A stretch of DNA of 53,670 nucleotides from Lachnospiraceae bacterium (GCA_031272185.1 JAISUG010000002.1:1-53670), one strand, 5' to 3'; counted from the stretch's first letter, positions 14,921 through 23,810 are shown. The notes: generated by a model from the letters alone, not told the origin. Made by a program: numbers and translations.

Positions 14921-15853
14921 TCAGGCCTCATTATCAGAGTAGTATGACACGGCTTGGGCCGCATAGAGTTTCTTCTTGGTGGCGATGTCTTCGATCCGAC
15001 GGAAGAACTTCTTGCAGAAAGCCTCGAATTTCTTGGCGTTGTCGTTGAGCTCCACGCCGGCTTCCCATTCCAGGACCAGGGAACGATAGACGGGGTTCTC
15101 ATCGAAGGGGTAGGTCTGGATGTCCGGGTGCGCCGGGAGGTTCCAGGTGATGAGCGGCACGAAGGCCACGCCCAGGTCCGCTTCCACGAATGACAGGACC
15201 GTCTCGCTGCTGACACATTCGATGATGGACATGTTGCTAAGGTAGCCCGTCTTGCGGAAGTGTTTGCAGATGTCCTGCAGGGAGTGGTTGTTCTGGGAAT
15301 AGAAGAATGTCTCGCCTTCCATGTCGGACGCCTTGATGGCTTCCATGCCGGCGAAGCGGTGGTTCTTGGAGAATGCCAGCACGCACCGCTCCTGCATGAG
15401 GGGCACTATGTGCCGCGCCGCGATGGTGCTTAGGTAGATGGAGTCGATCATGCAGTTCGTGCCATGGCCGCCCTGCTCGAAACTGTCGGAAAACTGGATG
15501 TTTATGTCGGGGTATTCCTTCTGGAAACGTGTGGCCAGAAGCGGCATGAACACGCTGGCAGAGTTGAACGCCAACGTGATGCAGTTGCGGCGCTGGTTCG
15601 CCGCGGCCAGCTCCATCTTGGCCTTGTCCAGGGAATCCATGATCTGGTTCGTGTATTTGAGCAGTATCCGGCCGTTCTCGTTGAGGGCGACGCTCTTGCC
15701 TTTGCGGTTGAACAGCTTGACGCCCAGCTCCGCTTCCAGGGAGTGGATGATCTTGCTGAGGGCCGGCTGGCTGGTCATCAGTTCGTCCGCGGCCCTGGAG
15801 ATATGTTCCAGCTCCGCAACCCTCTTAAAACTCTGCAGGTATTTTAGTTCCAT
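14921..15853 (-). CDS. LysR-family transcriptional regulator
   Basis: 310 residues. The N-terminal winged helix-turn-helix is typical (MELKYLQSFKRVAELEHISR, then ADELMTSQPALSKIIHSLEAELGVKLFNRKGK), followed by a co-inducer domain of the LysR type. A GGAAGGG ribosome site lies 5 bases before ATG 15853. It has its own TTGACA-N17-TATCAT promoter at 16106-16078 and lies directly upstream of the allantoinase-type gene, so it likely controls ureide or hydantoin use in response to a pathway metabolite. The ligand is unknown. Confidence 0.9.
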   Translation of the reverse strand: MELKYLQSFKRVAELEHISRAADELMTSQPALSKIIHSLEAELGVKLFNRKGKSVALNENGRILLKYTNQIMDSLDKAKMELAAANQRRNCITLAFNSASVFMPLLATRFQKEYPDINIQFSDSFEQGGHGTNCMIDSIYLSTIAARHIVPLMQERCVLAFSKNHRFAGMEAIKASDMEGETFFYSQNNHSLQDICKHFRKTGYLSNMSIIECVSSETVLSFVEADLGVAFVPLITWNLPAHPDIQTYPFDENPVYRSLVLEWEAGVELNDNAKKFEAFCKKFFRRIEDIATKKKLYAAQAVSYYSDNEA

Positions 15854-15897
15854 GGGGATCCCTTCCTTTTGCGCCCACTGCGTCGTGGGATGCGACC

Positions 15898-15985
15898 GAT
15901 GCGGTTACTGCCCCGCCAACCAAACAATGCGCTTCCTACATCAGTCCCAACTTTGCGCAAGGTTTGGCCGGCAAAGCAATACATG
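15898..15985 (-). repeat. Dispersed ~90-bp imperfect palindrome, copy A
   Basis: On the minus strand it reads ATTGCTTTGCCGGCCAAACC then TTGCGCAAAG, and later GCGCATTGTTTGGTTGGCGG then GGCAGTAACCGCATC. It shares blocks with 33430-33524 and 42557-42652. It lies in the 15854-16102 spacer, in the LysR leader. Confidence 0.8.
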
Positions 15986-16077
15986 TGGCAATAGGTGTTT
16001 GGCGCATGCGATGCGCCCGGCCGTGCCTGTGTCATGGCATGTGCCTTCGCCGGGCACTATAAGCATAGGTTAAAACT

Positions 16078-16106
16078 ATGATATCACACTACGGGTAGGA
16101 TGTCAA
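16078..16106 (-). promoter_or_regulatory. Promoter of the lysR-allB transcript
   Basis: Minus-strand TTGACA (16106-16101), 17 bases, TATCAT (16083-16078). It overlaps the last codons of the dihydroorotase-like gene and gives a ~215-base leader that includes the dispersed palindrome. Confidence 0.8.
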
Positions 16107-17542
16107 ATGCTTTGGTACACCACGTCGCCGTCGCAGATGGTGTATTTGACCTTGCCGTAGAGTTTCTGGCCGATGAAGGGGGAGTTGGTGGCGCGGGAGT
16201 GGAACATCCCCTTGGTGACGGTGAAGGACTCCGTCTCGGAGAATATGACCAGGTTCGCCTTGGCCCCCTCGGCTATGTACCCCGCATCCAGGTGGTAGAG
16301 GTTCGCGGGGTTGAGGGACATCTTCTGGATGAGCTTCCACATGGTGAGGTGGCCTTTGCGCACCAGGTGGGTGACGGAGAGCGCAAGGGCCGTCTCCAGG
16401 CCCACGAAACCGCAGGCGGCATCCCGGAAGGCCCGGGCGGTATCGGAGGCGGCAGGTGAGGGCGCCACGGCGCCGTCAGATGATGCGCCGGCCGCAAACC
16501 GGTCCGATGTGGATCCGTATGCTCCGGGTGCGCCATCGGCGGATGCCCACTGGATGCCTTGTGCGCCGGATGCGCCGGCGGGCGTGGCCGCGGGTGGCCC
16601 ATCCCCATCCCCGTTGGCGTTGGGGCAGTGGTCGGTGGAGATGATCTTCAGCGTGCCGTCGCGCAGGCCTTCCAGTATCTCGAAGCGGTCTTTGCTGCCC
16701 CGCAGGGGCGGGTCTGTTTTGGCCAATGGGCCAACCCGGCGCACCTCGTCATCTGTCAGGGAAAAATGGTGGGGGGCGACCTGGGCCACCACCTGTGCGC
16801 CCATGCCCTGGACCATGCGGATGAGGTCCACGCTGGCCCCGGAGGAAACGTGCTGGATCACCACCACGCAGCCGGAGTGGAGGGCCAGCATGCAGTCCCT
16901 GGCCACCATCAGGTCTTCCGCCAGGTTCGGGGTCCCGCCCAGCCCCAATTCCTGCGCCGCCGCACTTTCGTTTATGCCGATATCCACCACATATGACGGG
17001 TCCGCGTCGTGGACGCTGACGGGTATGCCCAGGCGTGAGCCTGCCCTCATGGCCTCGAGCATCAGGTGTGAATCCATGATGGCAGAGGAGCCATTGGTGA
17101 AACCCACCGCGCCATGTTCCTTGAGCGCGGCCATATCCGAGAGCTCACTGCCCAAAAAGCCCTTGGTGAGTGCGGCGGTGGTGTAGATGTGGAGCTTGCG
17201 TCTCCGGGCCGCCGCAAGCATCCCGCAAAGCGCCCGGACATCGTCCAGCGCGGGCGCATCCCCCGAGCGGCAGACCACGGTGGTGTAGCCCCCCGCGAAT
17301 GCCGCCCTCTCGCCGTCCGCCAGGTTTTCCTCCGCATCCAGCGCAGGGTCGCCGAAGTGGGTGTTCACGTCCACCAGCCCGGGGGCCACGATGAGGCCTT
17401 TCGCCTCGATGATCCGGTCGTAGTCGTCGCTGCGGTGGAACTTGCCTATATTGATGATGGTGTCGCCGTCAAGCACCAGGTCGCGCACCTCGTCGGTCTT
17501 GCTCTTCGGGTCCACGACCCGCCCGTCCTTGATCAAAATCAT
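16103..17542 (-). CDS. Dihydroorotase-like amidohydrolase with degenerate metal site and a loop insertion
   Basis: 479 residues. The overall match to PyrC-type dihydroorotases is clear (start MILIKDGRVVDPKSKTDEVR; APGLVDV; TDPPLRGSKDRF; GFVGLETALALSVTHLVRKG). The usual DxHxHFRDPG motif is DVNTHFGDPA, which loses the first metal His, the substrate Arg and the Gly. The HCED-type motif is HDAD, and TDHAPH is TDHCPN. A ~65-residue Ala/Gly-rich insertion (NANGDGDGPPAATPAGASGA...) follows the TDH motif. It may be a non-catalytic partner or have changed substrate. GAGGTG precedes ATG 17542 by 5 bases. Confidence 0.8.
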   Translation of the reverse strand: MILIKDGRVVDPKSKTDEVRDLVLDGDTIINIGKFHRSDDYDRIIEAKGLIVAPGLVDVNTHFGDPALDAEENLADGERAAFAGGYTTVVCRSGDAPALDDVRALCGMLAAARRRKLHIYTTAALTKGFLGSELSDMAALKEHGAVGFTNGSSAIMDSHLMLEAMRAGSRLGIPVSVHDADPSYVVDIGINESAAAQELGLGGTPNLAEDLMVARDCMLALHSGCVVVIQHVSSGASVDLIRMVQGMGAQVVAQVAPHHFSLTDDEVRRVGPLAKTDPPLRGSKDRFEILEGLRDGTLKIISTDHCPNANGDGDGPPAATPAGASGAQGIQWASADGAPGAYGSTSDRFAAGASSDGAVAPSPAASDTARAFRDAACGFVGLETALALSVTHLVRKGHLTMWKLIQKMSLNPANLYHLDAGYIAEGAKANLVIFSETESFTVTKGMFHSRATNSPFIGQKLYGKVKYTICDGDVVYQSI

Positions 17543-17592
17543 GGGGTCACCTCGGTATCACACTGCCATCTGCGGCCGCATGGGCCAAACGT

Positions 17593-17762
17593 CACAGGGG
17601 CGCCGGCGCCTGCGTCTGCGGCTGCACTTCCCGGATGGGTTCTGCTCATCACGGGTGTGCCGGCGCCTGCGTCTGCGGCTGTACTTCCCGGATGGGTTCT
17701 GCTCATCACAGGGGCGCCGGCGCCTGCGTCTGCGGCTATCATTTCCCGGATGGGTTCTGCTG
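17593..17762 (-). repeat. Three 57-bp tandem units derived from the allC-like gene 3' end
   Basis: Units at 17593-17649, 17650-17706 and 17707-17762 share GGCGCCTGCGTCTGCGGCT and TTCCCGGATGGGTTCTGCT. The unit nearest the gene contains its true TGA (17741-17739) and codons for QNPSGK. The outer units have lost that stop by substitution. The spacer to the next gene consists almost entirely of this array. Confidence 0.93.
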
Positions 17763-18989
17763 CCGCGCGTACTCACTCTTCAGATATTCGTAAATCACCC
17801 TGGAGCCATCGCAGATGCTCTCGATAGTGGCGAATTCGTGCTTGCTGTGGCTGACGCCCTTGTCGCAGGGGATGAAGACCAGCCCGGCGTCGCATATCGC
17901 CGCAAAGCTCATGGCGTCGTGCCCGGCGCCGGAGCTCATCTGGCGGAACTGGATCTTCAAGTCCTTGGCCACCCGGCACAGCTTTTCCTGCATGTCCTGG
18001 TTCATGTCTATGGGCGGGATGGAGCTGAGCTGCTCCTTGAAAAATGTCAGCCCGCGTTTCTGGCAGATGCGCTTGGAGGCGTTTTTCATGCGGGTCTCCA
18101 TGCGGTCCAAGCTGTCGGACTTGATGCCCCGCATGTCCACTCCCAGGGTCACCTCGCCCGGGATGACATTGAGCGCGTTGGGGGTGTTTTGCACCACGCC
18201 CACGGTGGCTACGGAGGAATAGATGGATTCTTCCTTGCCGATGGCCTCGATCTCCAGGATGATCTCCGCCGCGGCGCACAGCGCGTCCTTGCGCATGTCC
18301 ATGGGCGTGGCGCCGCTGTGTTCCGCCTGGCCGATGATGTGGAGGTTGAACCGCCTGGGGCCCGCCACGGTGGTGACGATGCCGATGCGGTCGCCGTACT
18401 CCTCCAGGACCTTGCCCTGCTCGATGTGCAGCTCCAGGTACTGGCGCACCCCGCGGATGCGTTTGGGCTGGAGGGAATAGCCCCTCTCGGCGAATATCTC
18501 GGACAATGTGCGGCCGTCTTTGCCTATGGCCTCGCCCACGTCGTGCTTGTAGATCTCATTGGTGATGAGGCCGCTGCCGATGGTGCTGCGCCCGAAGTTG
18601 CTGGACTCCTCGCACCGCAGTGCCACCACCTTCACGGGGATGTGCAGGCCGGAGGGCTTCAGCCAGTGGAGGATCATCAGTCCCGCGATGACGCCCGCCA
18701 CGCCGTCGTAGCGCCCGCCCTCGATGACCGAGTCCAGGTGTGACCCGATGAGGTAGTAGGAATCGTCGGCCGGGAGATTGCTCAAGTAGGTGTTGCCCAC
18801 TTCGTCGGTCTCGGTCACATAGCCTTCCTCGGCGCCCAGTGCCGCGAATATCCCGTGCATCTCGTCCTCGGCGGGGGTGTAGCCCAGCCTGGTGACGCCC
18901 CCGGTGCCGGTGTCGCCGACGTTGTAAAACTTGTCGAAGAGGTACTCCGCGTAGGAAATGTCCTCTATGGAGTGCAACATGTCGTTCAT
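17739..18989 (-). CDS. allC: M20-family amidohydrolase: allantoate amidohydrolase / N-carbamoyl-amino-acid hydrolase
   Basis: 416 residues, typical length. The family-specific metal and substrate motifs are present: GSHLDSVIEGGRYDG, RCEESSNFGRST, LELHIEQG, AEHSGATPMDMRKDAL, SSGAGHDA and VSHSKHEF. The enzyme class removes a carbamoyl group from allantoate, ureidoglycolate or N-carbamoyl amino acids. Together with the ring-opening enzymes encoded beside it, it could form a two-step ureide or hydantoin route. The start at 18989 is the longest ATG. ATG 18980 is an alternative, and no strong ribosome site distinguishes them. Confidence 0.83.
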   Translation of the reverse strand: MNDMLHSIEDISYAEYLFDKFYNVGDTGTGGVTRLGYTPAEDEMHGIFAALGAEEGYVTETDEVGNTYLSNLPADDSYYLIGSHLDSVIEGGRYDGVAGVIAGLMILHWLKPSGLHIPVKVVALRCEESSNFGRSTIGSGLITNEIYKHDVGEAIGKDGRTLSEIFAERGYSLQPKRIRGVRQYLELHIEQGKVLEEYGDRIGIVTTVAGPRRFNLHIIGQAEHSGATPMDMRKDALCAAAEIILEIEAIGKEESIYSSVATVGVVQNTPNALNVIPGEVTLGVDMRGIKSDSLDRMETRMKNASKRICQKRGLTFFKEQLSSIPPIDMNQDMQEKLCRVAKDLKIQFRQMSSGAGHDAMSFAAICDAGLVFIPCDKGVSHSKHEFATIESICDGSRVIYEYLKSEYARQQNPSGK

Positions 18990-19114
18990 CTGGCAGCCCC
19001 CCGCCGAAATCAGAAATCAGGAAAGACTGCGTGGAGCGCAGCCTTGGTAACGATGCTATATGTTTGCTATATGCCTAATTGGTTATGGTTCCGTCTGCAA
19101 TAGATGATGGAATC

Positions 19115-19143
19115 ATTATAGCACGCCTTGATTCCCAAAGCAA
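19115..19143 (-). promoter_or_regulatory. Promoter of the allC-like operon
   Basis: Minus-strand TTGCTT (19143-19138), 17 bases, TATAAT (19120-19115). It is divergent from the glgA promoter. The rest of 18990-19374 holds no gene. Confidence 0.75.
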
Positions 19144-19273
19144 ATGCAAATTATTATATATATGGATATGGGTATAAATATGTTGGACAACGCGGGTCGC
19201 TCCACCGCCGGGGCGGGTGGCTTGCCCCGTAACCACCGAATCCCGCCCTTTGCGCCCATATCTTATAAACTGG

Positions 19274-19301
19274 TTGAAATTTGCGCAAAATACTGTATAC
19301 T
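19274..19301 (+). promoter_or_regulatory. Promoter of glgA
   Basis: TTGAAA (19274-19279), 16-base spacer, TATACT (19296-19301), about 70 bases before the start codon. Confidence 0.75.
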
Positions 19302-19374
19302 ATATGGGATGGCCGTGCCGCGAAGCGACGCTTGCGTCACCGGGCGGGGCACACGTTTGGTACCGGAGGTGGTC

Positions 19375-20820
19375 ATGAAGAATATTCTGTTTGTCGCATC
19401 CGAGGCGGTCCCTTTCGTGAAGACGGGGGGGCTGGCGGACGTGGTGGGGTCACTGCCGCGGTGTTTTGACAAGGCATATTTCGACGTGCGTGTCATCGTG
19501 CCGAAGTACATGTGCATCCCGGAGGACTGGCGGGGTCGCATGACGTATCTGGACCATTTCTACATGGACTACCTGGGGCAAAGCCGCTACGTGGGGATCA
19601 TGCAGTGCGTCTACGAGGGCATCACGTATTATTTCATTGACAATGAAAGCTATTTCTGGGGGAACCGCCCATACGGGGACTGGCTGTTCGATTTGGAAAA
19701 GTTCACATTTTTCTGCCAGGCGGCCCTTTCCGCGCTGCCTGTCATCGGTTTCAGGCCCCACGTGGTGCACTGCCATGACTGGCAGACCGGGCTGATTCCG
19801 GTATATCTGAAGGACAGGTTCCGGGGCGGGGACTTCTATGCGGACATGAAGTCGGTGATCACCGTCCACAACCTGAAGTTCCAGGGCGTGTGGGACGTGG
19901 CCACCATACAGAGGCTTTCCGGGCTCTCGGCGTACTACTTCACCCCGGACAAACTCGAGGCGTACAAAAACGGGAACCTGCTAAAGGGCGGCATCGTGTT
20001 CGCGGATGCGGTGACCACGGTGAGCGAGACCTATGCCAAGGAGATCCAGATGCCCTTTTACGGTGAGGGGCTGGACGGGCTCATGCGCGCCAGGGCCAAT
20101 TCCCTGCGGGGCATCGTCAATGGCATCGACTACGAGGAGTTCAGCCCGGCGACTGACCAATACATCGCAAAGCATTTTGACGCGCGCACGTTCCGCAAGG
20201 AGAAACCCGCCAACAAGCGGGCGCTCCAGCAGGAACTGGGGCTGGACGTGGACGAGCGCAAGATGATGATCGGGATGGTGAGCCGCCTCACGGACCAGAA
20301 GGGCCTGGATCTCATCGCCTGGGTGATGGATGCGCTGTGCAACGACGACATCCAGCTGGTGGTGCTGGGCACGGGCGAGGAGCGCTACGAGAACATGTTC
20401 CGGCATTTCGACTGGAAATACCAGCACAAAGTCTCCGCAAACATCTACTACTCGGAGGCATTGTCCCACAAGATCTACGCCGCCTGCGACGCCTACCTCA
20501 TGCCTTCGCTGTTCGAGCCCTGCGGGCTGTCCCAGCTCATCGCGCTGCGCTACGGGTCCATCCCCATAGTAAGGGAGACAGGCGGGCTCAAGGATACGGT
20601 GCAGCCGTACAATGAATTCGAAAGCACGGGCACCGGGTTTTCGTTCTGCAACTACAATGCCGACGAGATGCTGCACACCATCCGGGAGGCCGAGAGGATA
20701 TACTACGACAAGAAGCGCGAATGGAACAAGATGGTGGACCGCGCCATGGCCAAGGACTACTCCTGGCACGTGAGCGCGCTGAAGTACCAGGAGCTGTATG
20801 ATTGGTTGGTGGGGTGGTGA
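19375..20820 (+). CDS. glgA: Glycogen (starch) synthase, GT5 family
   Basis: 481 residues, normal length, without insertions. It transfers glucose from ADP-glucose to an alpha-1,4-glucan. The N-terminal KTGGLADV motif (16-23) binds ADP-glucose. HDWQTGLIPVYL, DAVTTVSETYAKEI and the C-terminal PSLFEPCGLSQLIALRYG / VRETGGLKDTV blocks complete the GT5 signature. ATG 19375 has GGAGGT 4 bases upstream. The longer ORF start at 19144 would run through the promoter. No other glycogen genes are adjacent. Confidence 0.95.
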   Translation: MKNILFVASEAVPFVKTGGLADVVGSLPRCFDKAYFDVRVIVPKYMCIPEDWRGRMTYLDHFYMDYLGQSRYVGIMQCVYEGITYYFIDNESYFWGNRPYGDWLFDLEKFTFFCQAALSALPVIGFRPHVVHCHDWQTGLIPVYLKDRFRGGDFYADMKSVITVHNLKFQGVWDVATIQRLSGLSAYYFTPDKLEAYKNGNLLKGGIVFADAVTTVSETYAKEIQMPFYGEGLDGLMRARANSLRGIVNGIDYEEFSPATDQYIAKHFDARTFRKEKPANKRALQQELGLDVDERKMMIGMVSRLTDQKGLDLIAWVMDALCNDDIQLVVLGTGEERYENMFRHFDWKYQHKVSANIYYSEALSHKIYAACDAYLMPSLFEPCGLSQLIALRYGSIPIVRETGGLKDTVQPYNEFESTGTGFSFCNYNADEMLHTIREAERIYYDKKREWNKMVDRAMAKDYSWHVSALKYQELYDWLVGW

Positions 20821-20847
20821 AATGCCCGGCGGGGGTGTCTGGGGCAG

Positions 20848-20909
20848 GTCTGACAGTCCGGCGGGGGCGCATTTGCGGGTCTGGCAGTCCGGCGGGGGCG
20901 CATTTGCGG
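20848..20909 (+). repeat. 31-bp tandem duplication downstream of glgA
   Basis: GTCTGACAGTCCGGCGGGGG and following bases at 20848-20878 are repeated at 20879-20909 with one substitution. A shorter echo (CCCGGCGGGGGTGTCTGG) precedes them. Confidence 0.9.
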
Positions 20910-20945
20910 CCGGATGACGGTTTGGTAAGGGGGTAGGGCGGTTTC

Positions 20946-21401
20946 ATGAAACTGTGGCGGGATCTTTTGAACAATCAGGTCTTGATGGCGTCGGTCATCG
21001 GGTGGCTGGTGGCGCAGGCCCTCAAGACCATCATCGATTTTGCGTTTAACAAGGAATTCCGGGCGGAACGGCTCACGGGGTCGGGGGGGATGCCATCCTC
21101 CCATTCGGCCACTGTCTGCGCATTGGCCACGTCCACCGGGTACCGCTGCGGGGTCAGCTCCTTCGAGTTCGCGGTGAGTTTCGTGCTGGCCGCCGTGGTG
21201 ATGTACGACGCCATCGGCGTGCGGAGGGAAACGGGCAAACAGGCGAAACTGCTCAACACATTGATGCAGCAGGAGCCGTTCAAGCTGGACGGGGAGGAAT
21301 TCCAGGTGGCCCTCAAGGAGTTCGTGGGGCACACGCCCATGCAGGTGCTGGTGGGCGCGGCGTTAGGTGTACTCGTGGCGGTGCTTTTCCAGTACCGGTG
21401 A
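20946..21401 (+). CDS. Divergent PAP2-family membrane protein (DUF212/YuiD-like)
   Basis: 151 residues. Diagnostic sequence: NQVLMASVIGWLVAQALKT at the N-terminus, the GGMPSSHSATVCAL motif that resembles the PAP2 phosphatase loop, and MYDAIGVRRETGKQAKLLN. The end GHTPMQVLVGAALGVLVAVL completes the fold. Family members are small integral membrane proteins with four or so helices and no proven substrate. ATG 20946 is preceded by GTAGGGCGG. The last ~25 bases recur at 21438. Confidence 0.85.
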   Translation: MKLWRDLLNNQVLMASVIGWLVAQALKTIIDFAFNKEFRAERLTGSGGMPSSHSATVCALATSTGYRCGVSSFEFAVSFVLAAVVMYDAIGVRRETGKQAKLLNTLMQQEPFKLDGEEFQVALKEFVGHTPMQVLVGAALGVLVAVLFQYR

Positions 21402-21462
21402 TGGGCGGCCGGAGCCGGACGAGCGCGTGTTGCCTGGCCTTTCCGGTACCGGTGACGGGCGG
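21384..21462 (+). repeat. Duplicated 3' end of the DUF212 gene
   Basis: CTTTTCCAGTACCGGTGATG with GGCGG at 21384-21408 recurs at 21438-21462 as CCTTTCCGGTACCGGTGACG with GGCGG. Confidence 0.8.
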
Positions 21463-21561
21463 GGTGGGAACTGGCAATTGGCCTCCGCTGTCCAGATGAA
21501 GCGGGGAACCGGGGCGGCCTGGGTGTAGTGTGTGCATGGCGCACATTGGAATGGGGACATT

Positions 21562-22341
21562 TTGATAAAACTGGTAGCGACTGACATAGACGGCACATTG
21601 GTAAAGGACGGTTCACATACGCCAAACCCTGCGATGTGGGACATGGTGCTGGCGCTGCGGGCCAAAGGGATGCAGTTCGCGGCGGCCAGCGGGCGGCAAT
21701 GGGCGAGCATAGAGCAGATGTTCGAGCCTGTGAAGGAAAAGATATTCTACATCTCCGACAACGGCGCATACGTGGGCTGCCATGGGCGCAACCTGTTCCT
21801 CAACAAGCTGGATCGGGGCGCATCGGACGCAATCATCGCCGATGCCCGGGAGGCGGGCCTGGACATCATGCTCTCCGCGCCCGACGTGGTGTACATGGAC
21901 AGGCGCAACATGGAGTTCGTGGACTGGATGCGCGACGGTTACCGCTACCGCGTCAACCTGGTGGATGACCTGGCGCGGGTGGGGGAGGACCTCATCAAGG
22001 TTTCATTGTACAAAAAATCCGGCATCGAAGCGGCCACGGCGCAGATACGGGAGAAATACAAAGACAGGCTGAAGATCACGATTTCCGGGGACATGTGGAT
22101 GGACGCCATGGTGCCCGGCGTGTCCAAGGGTTGGGCGATAAACCTGCTGCAGGAAAGCCTGTTCATCACGCCGCGGGAGACCATGGCATTTGGCGACCAG
22201 CTCAATGACCTGGAGATGCTGGATGCGGCATACTACAGTTTCGCTGTGGGCAACGCGCGCCCGGAGGTAAAGGCGGCCGCCCGCTTCCAGGCGGATTTGT
22301 GTGAGCGCGACGGCGTGCTGAAGATCCTGGGGCTGCTGTAG
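21562..22341 (+). CDS. Cof-type HAD-superfamily hydrolase
   Basis: 259 residues. HAD motif I is DIDGTLV (nucleophile and acid Asp), motif II lies in the AAASGR segment, the Lys motif is in VSKGWAI, and motif IV is FGDQLNDLEML. This is the Cof/YkrA type IIB group, which dephosphorylates sugar phosphates or flavin/pyridoxal phosphates. Substrate cannot be predicted. TTG 21562 was preferred because it gives the canonical start IKLVATDIDGTL with a GGGGA tract upstream. GTG 21532 would add ten unconserved residues. Confidence 0.9.
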   Translation: MIKLVATDIDGTLVKDGSHTPNPAMWDMVLALRAKGMQFAAASGRQWASIEQMFEPVKEKIFYISDNGAYVGCHGRNLFLNKLDRGASDAIIADAREAGLDIMLSAPDVVYMDRRNMEFVDWMRDGYRYRVNLVDDLARVGEDLIKVSLYKKSGIEAATAQIREKYKDRLKITISGDMWMDAMVPGVSKGWAINLLQESLFITPRETMAFGDQLNDLEMLDAAYYSFAVGNARPEVKAAARFQADLCERDGVLKILGLL

Positions 22342-22600
22342 GATGGGGCCGGGCGGCGGCGCAGCCGGGTGGTGCGCGTCAAGTGGTAAGTGCATGTGGA
22401 TTATCCTGGGATGACGTAAGTGGAGCCGGGCGGCGGACCGAATGGCGCGTGTCAGGCGGGTCACTCAAGTGGATGGACCGGGGATGACGCGGATGGAGCC
22501 GGGCGACGGACCGAATGGCGCGTGTCAGGCGGGACACGCAAGTGGATGGACCCGGGATGACGCGGATGGGACAGGGCGGCGGACAGTCAAGTAGGCAGAT
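22342..22600 (+). repeat. ~73-bp tandem repeats filling the spacer after the HAD gene
   Basis: Units at 22423-22495 and 22496-22568 (GAGCCGGGCGGCGGACCGAA and following) are nearly identical. A degenerate unit precedes them from 22342, and a partial unit follows from 22569. There is no gene in the 287-base spacer. Confidence 0.9.
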
Positions 22601-22628
22601 GTGCATATGGATTCGGGAGGAGGGGCGG

Positions 22629-23642
22629 ATGCTTGCAAATGAAAAGGCGCTGAAAATGGCGATGGTTGCGGCATTGAAAGTGGTGCCGGATGTGGCGCTG
22701 ATAGTGGCGCTGGCCATCGCGCTGACTGCCTGCGGCGCCAAAAAAACCGAGGCCCCGGAGGTGGTCACCGTCCAGAAAATCAACGGCTATACGGCCTCCC
22801 AGGCCATGATAGTGGTGGCGACCGAGCGCAACCGCTACAGCCGCCCCTATACCAACGCCATCTGGGATGTGGCCCTGGAGGGGAAGGGGCAGACCGTGGA
22901 GACGTACCTGCTATCCCAGGTGCGGGAATTCCTGAAGAACGTGAAACTTATGAACGCCCTGGCGAAAACCGAGGGGCTGGAAGTCGCGGAAACGGTGGAG
23001 GGGCAGCTGGAGGAATTGGCCCAGCGGTACTACTCGGGCCTGTCCGAGGACGACCTGGCGTTTATCGGGTGCACCCAGGCGGACGTGCTGACATTGTACA
23101 GGGAGTATTATATTGCAAATAAGATAGTGGAAGAAAAGACCGCAGGCATCGACCTGGAGATGAGTGACAGCGAAGTGAAAGTGATACAGCTTTACCAGAT
23201 CAAGACATCTGACGAGGAGACGGCCAGGGAAGCCTACGAGAAATGCCAGGCGGAGGGCGCGGATTTCAAGGCCATCGCCGGGGTGTACTCCCGTGACCCG
23301 GACATAGAGGTGACGGTGGGCAAAGGGGAAGAGAGCCCCGAGTACGAGGCAGTGGCGTTTGCGCTGGGCACCGGCGAGATGAGCGGCATCATGCACCTGG
23401 GGGACACGTATTACATACTGTACTGCGCCAGCGACTATGATTTGCAGGCCACGCGTTCGCGCAAAGAGGAAATCTACATCGCCAAGAGGCGGCAGCTGTT
23501 TGCCGACCTGTGCTACAGGTTCACGGCGGAGTACCCCATCGAGTACGAGGACGGCGTCTGGGACGGCATCTCATTGAAGACGCAGTGGGACACCACCACC
23601 GGGAATTTCTTTACACTGTACCACGACGTGTTCGGGGGGTGA
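22629..23642 (+). CDS. Parvulin-type peptidyl-prolyl isomerase lipoprotein (PrsA/SurA-like)
   Basis: 337 residues. The signal peptide ends in lipobox LTAC (about 33-36). A SurA-like helical N-domain is followed by a parvulin-like domain around VIQLYQIKTSDEETAREAYE, DFKAIAGVYSRDP and VAFALGTGEMSGIMHLGDTY. This class helps fold exported proteins on the outer face of the membrane. Catalytic assignment is uncertain because parvulin active-site residues are variable. GGAGGAGGGG (22616-22625) precedes ATG 22629. Longer in-frame sequence upstream is repeat DNA. Confidence 0.82.
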   Translation: MLANEKALKMAMVAALKVVPDVALIVALAIALTACGAKKTEAPEVVTVQKINGYTASQAMIVVATERNRYSRPYTNAIWDVALEGKGQTVETYLLSQVREFLKNVKLMNALAKTEGLEVAETVEGQLEELAQRYYSGLSEDDLAFIGCTQADVLTLYREYYIANKIVEEKTAGIDLEMSDSEVKVIQLYQIKTSDEETAREAYEKCQAEGADFKAIAGVYSRDPDIEVTVGKGEESPEYEAVAFALGTGEMSGIMHLGDTYYILYCASDYDLQATRSRKEEIYIAKRRQLFADLCYRFTAEYPIEYEDGVWDGISLKTQWDTTTGNFFTLYHDVFGG

Positions 23643-23650
23643 GGGGCGGT

Positions 23651-23738
23651 GCAGACGGGCTGCAGGGCCGGTGCAGACAGGCGGCAGGGGTGTTGCAGAC
23701 GTGCTGCAGGGCTGGTGCAGACAGGCGGCAGGGGCGTT
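23651..23738 (+). repeat. Two 44-bp tandem units downstream of the parvulin gene
   Basis: Units at 23651-23694 and 23695-23738 (GCAGACGGGCTGCAGGGCCG and following) differ at three positions. Each contains an internal GGTGCAGAC echo. Confidence 0.9.
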
Positions 23739-23810
23739 GCCGGGCCGGTGCGGCGGGGACTTTCGAGGTGTTCGTGAGGGTCGGTGCGGGAGCCTGGAAA
23801 CGAGGGTAAC

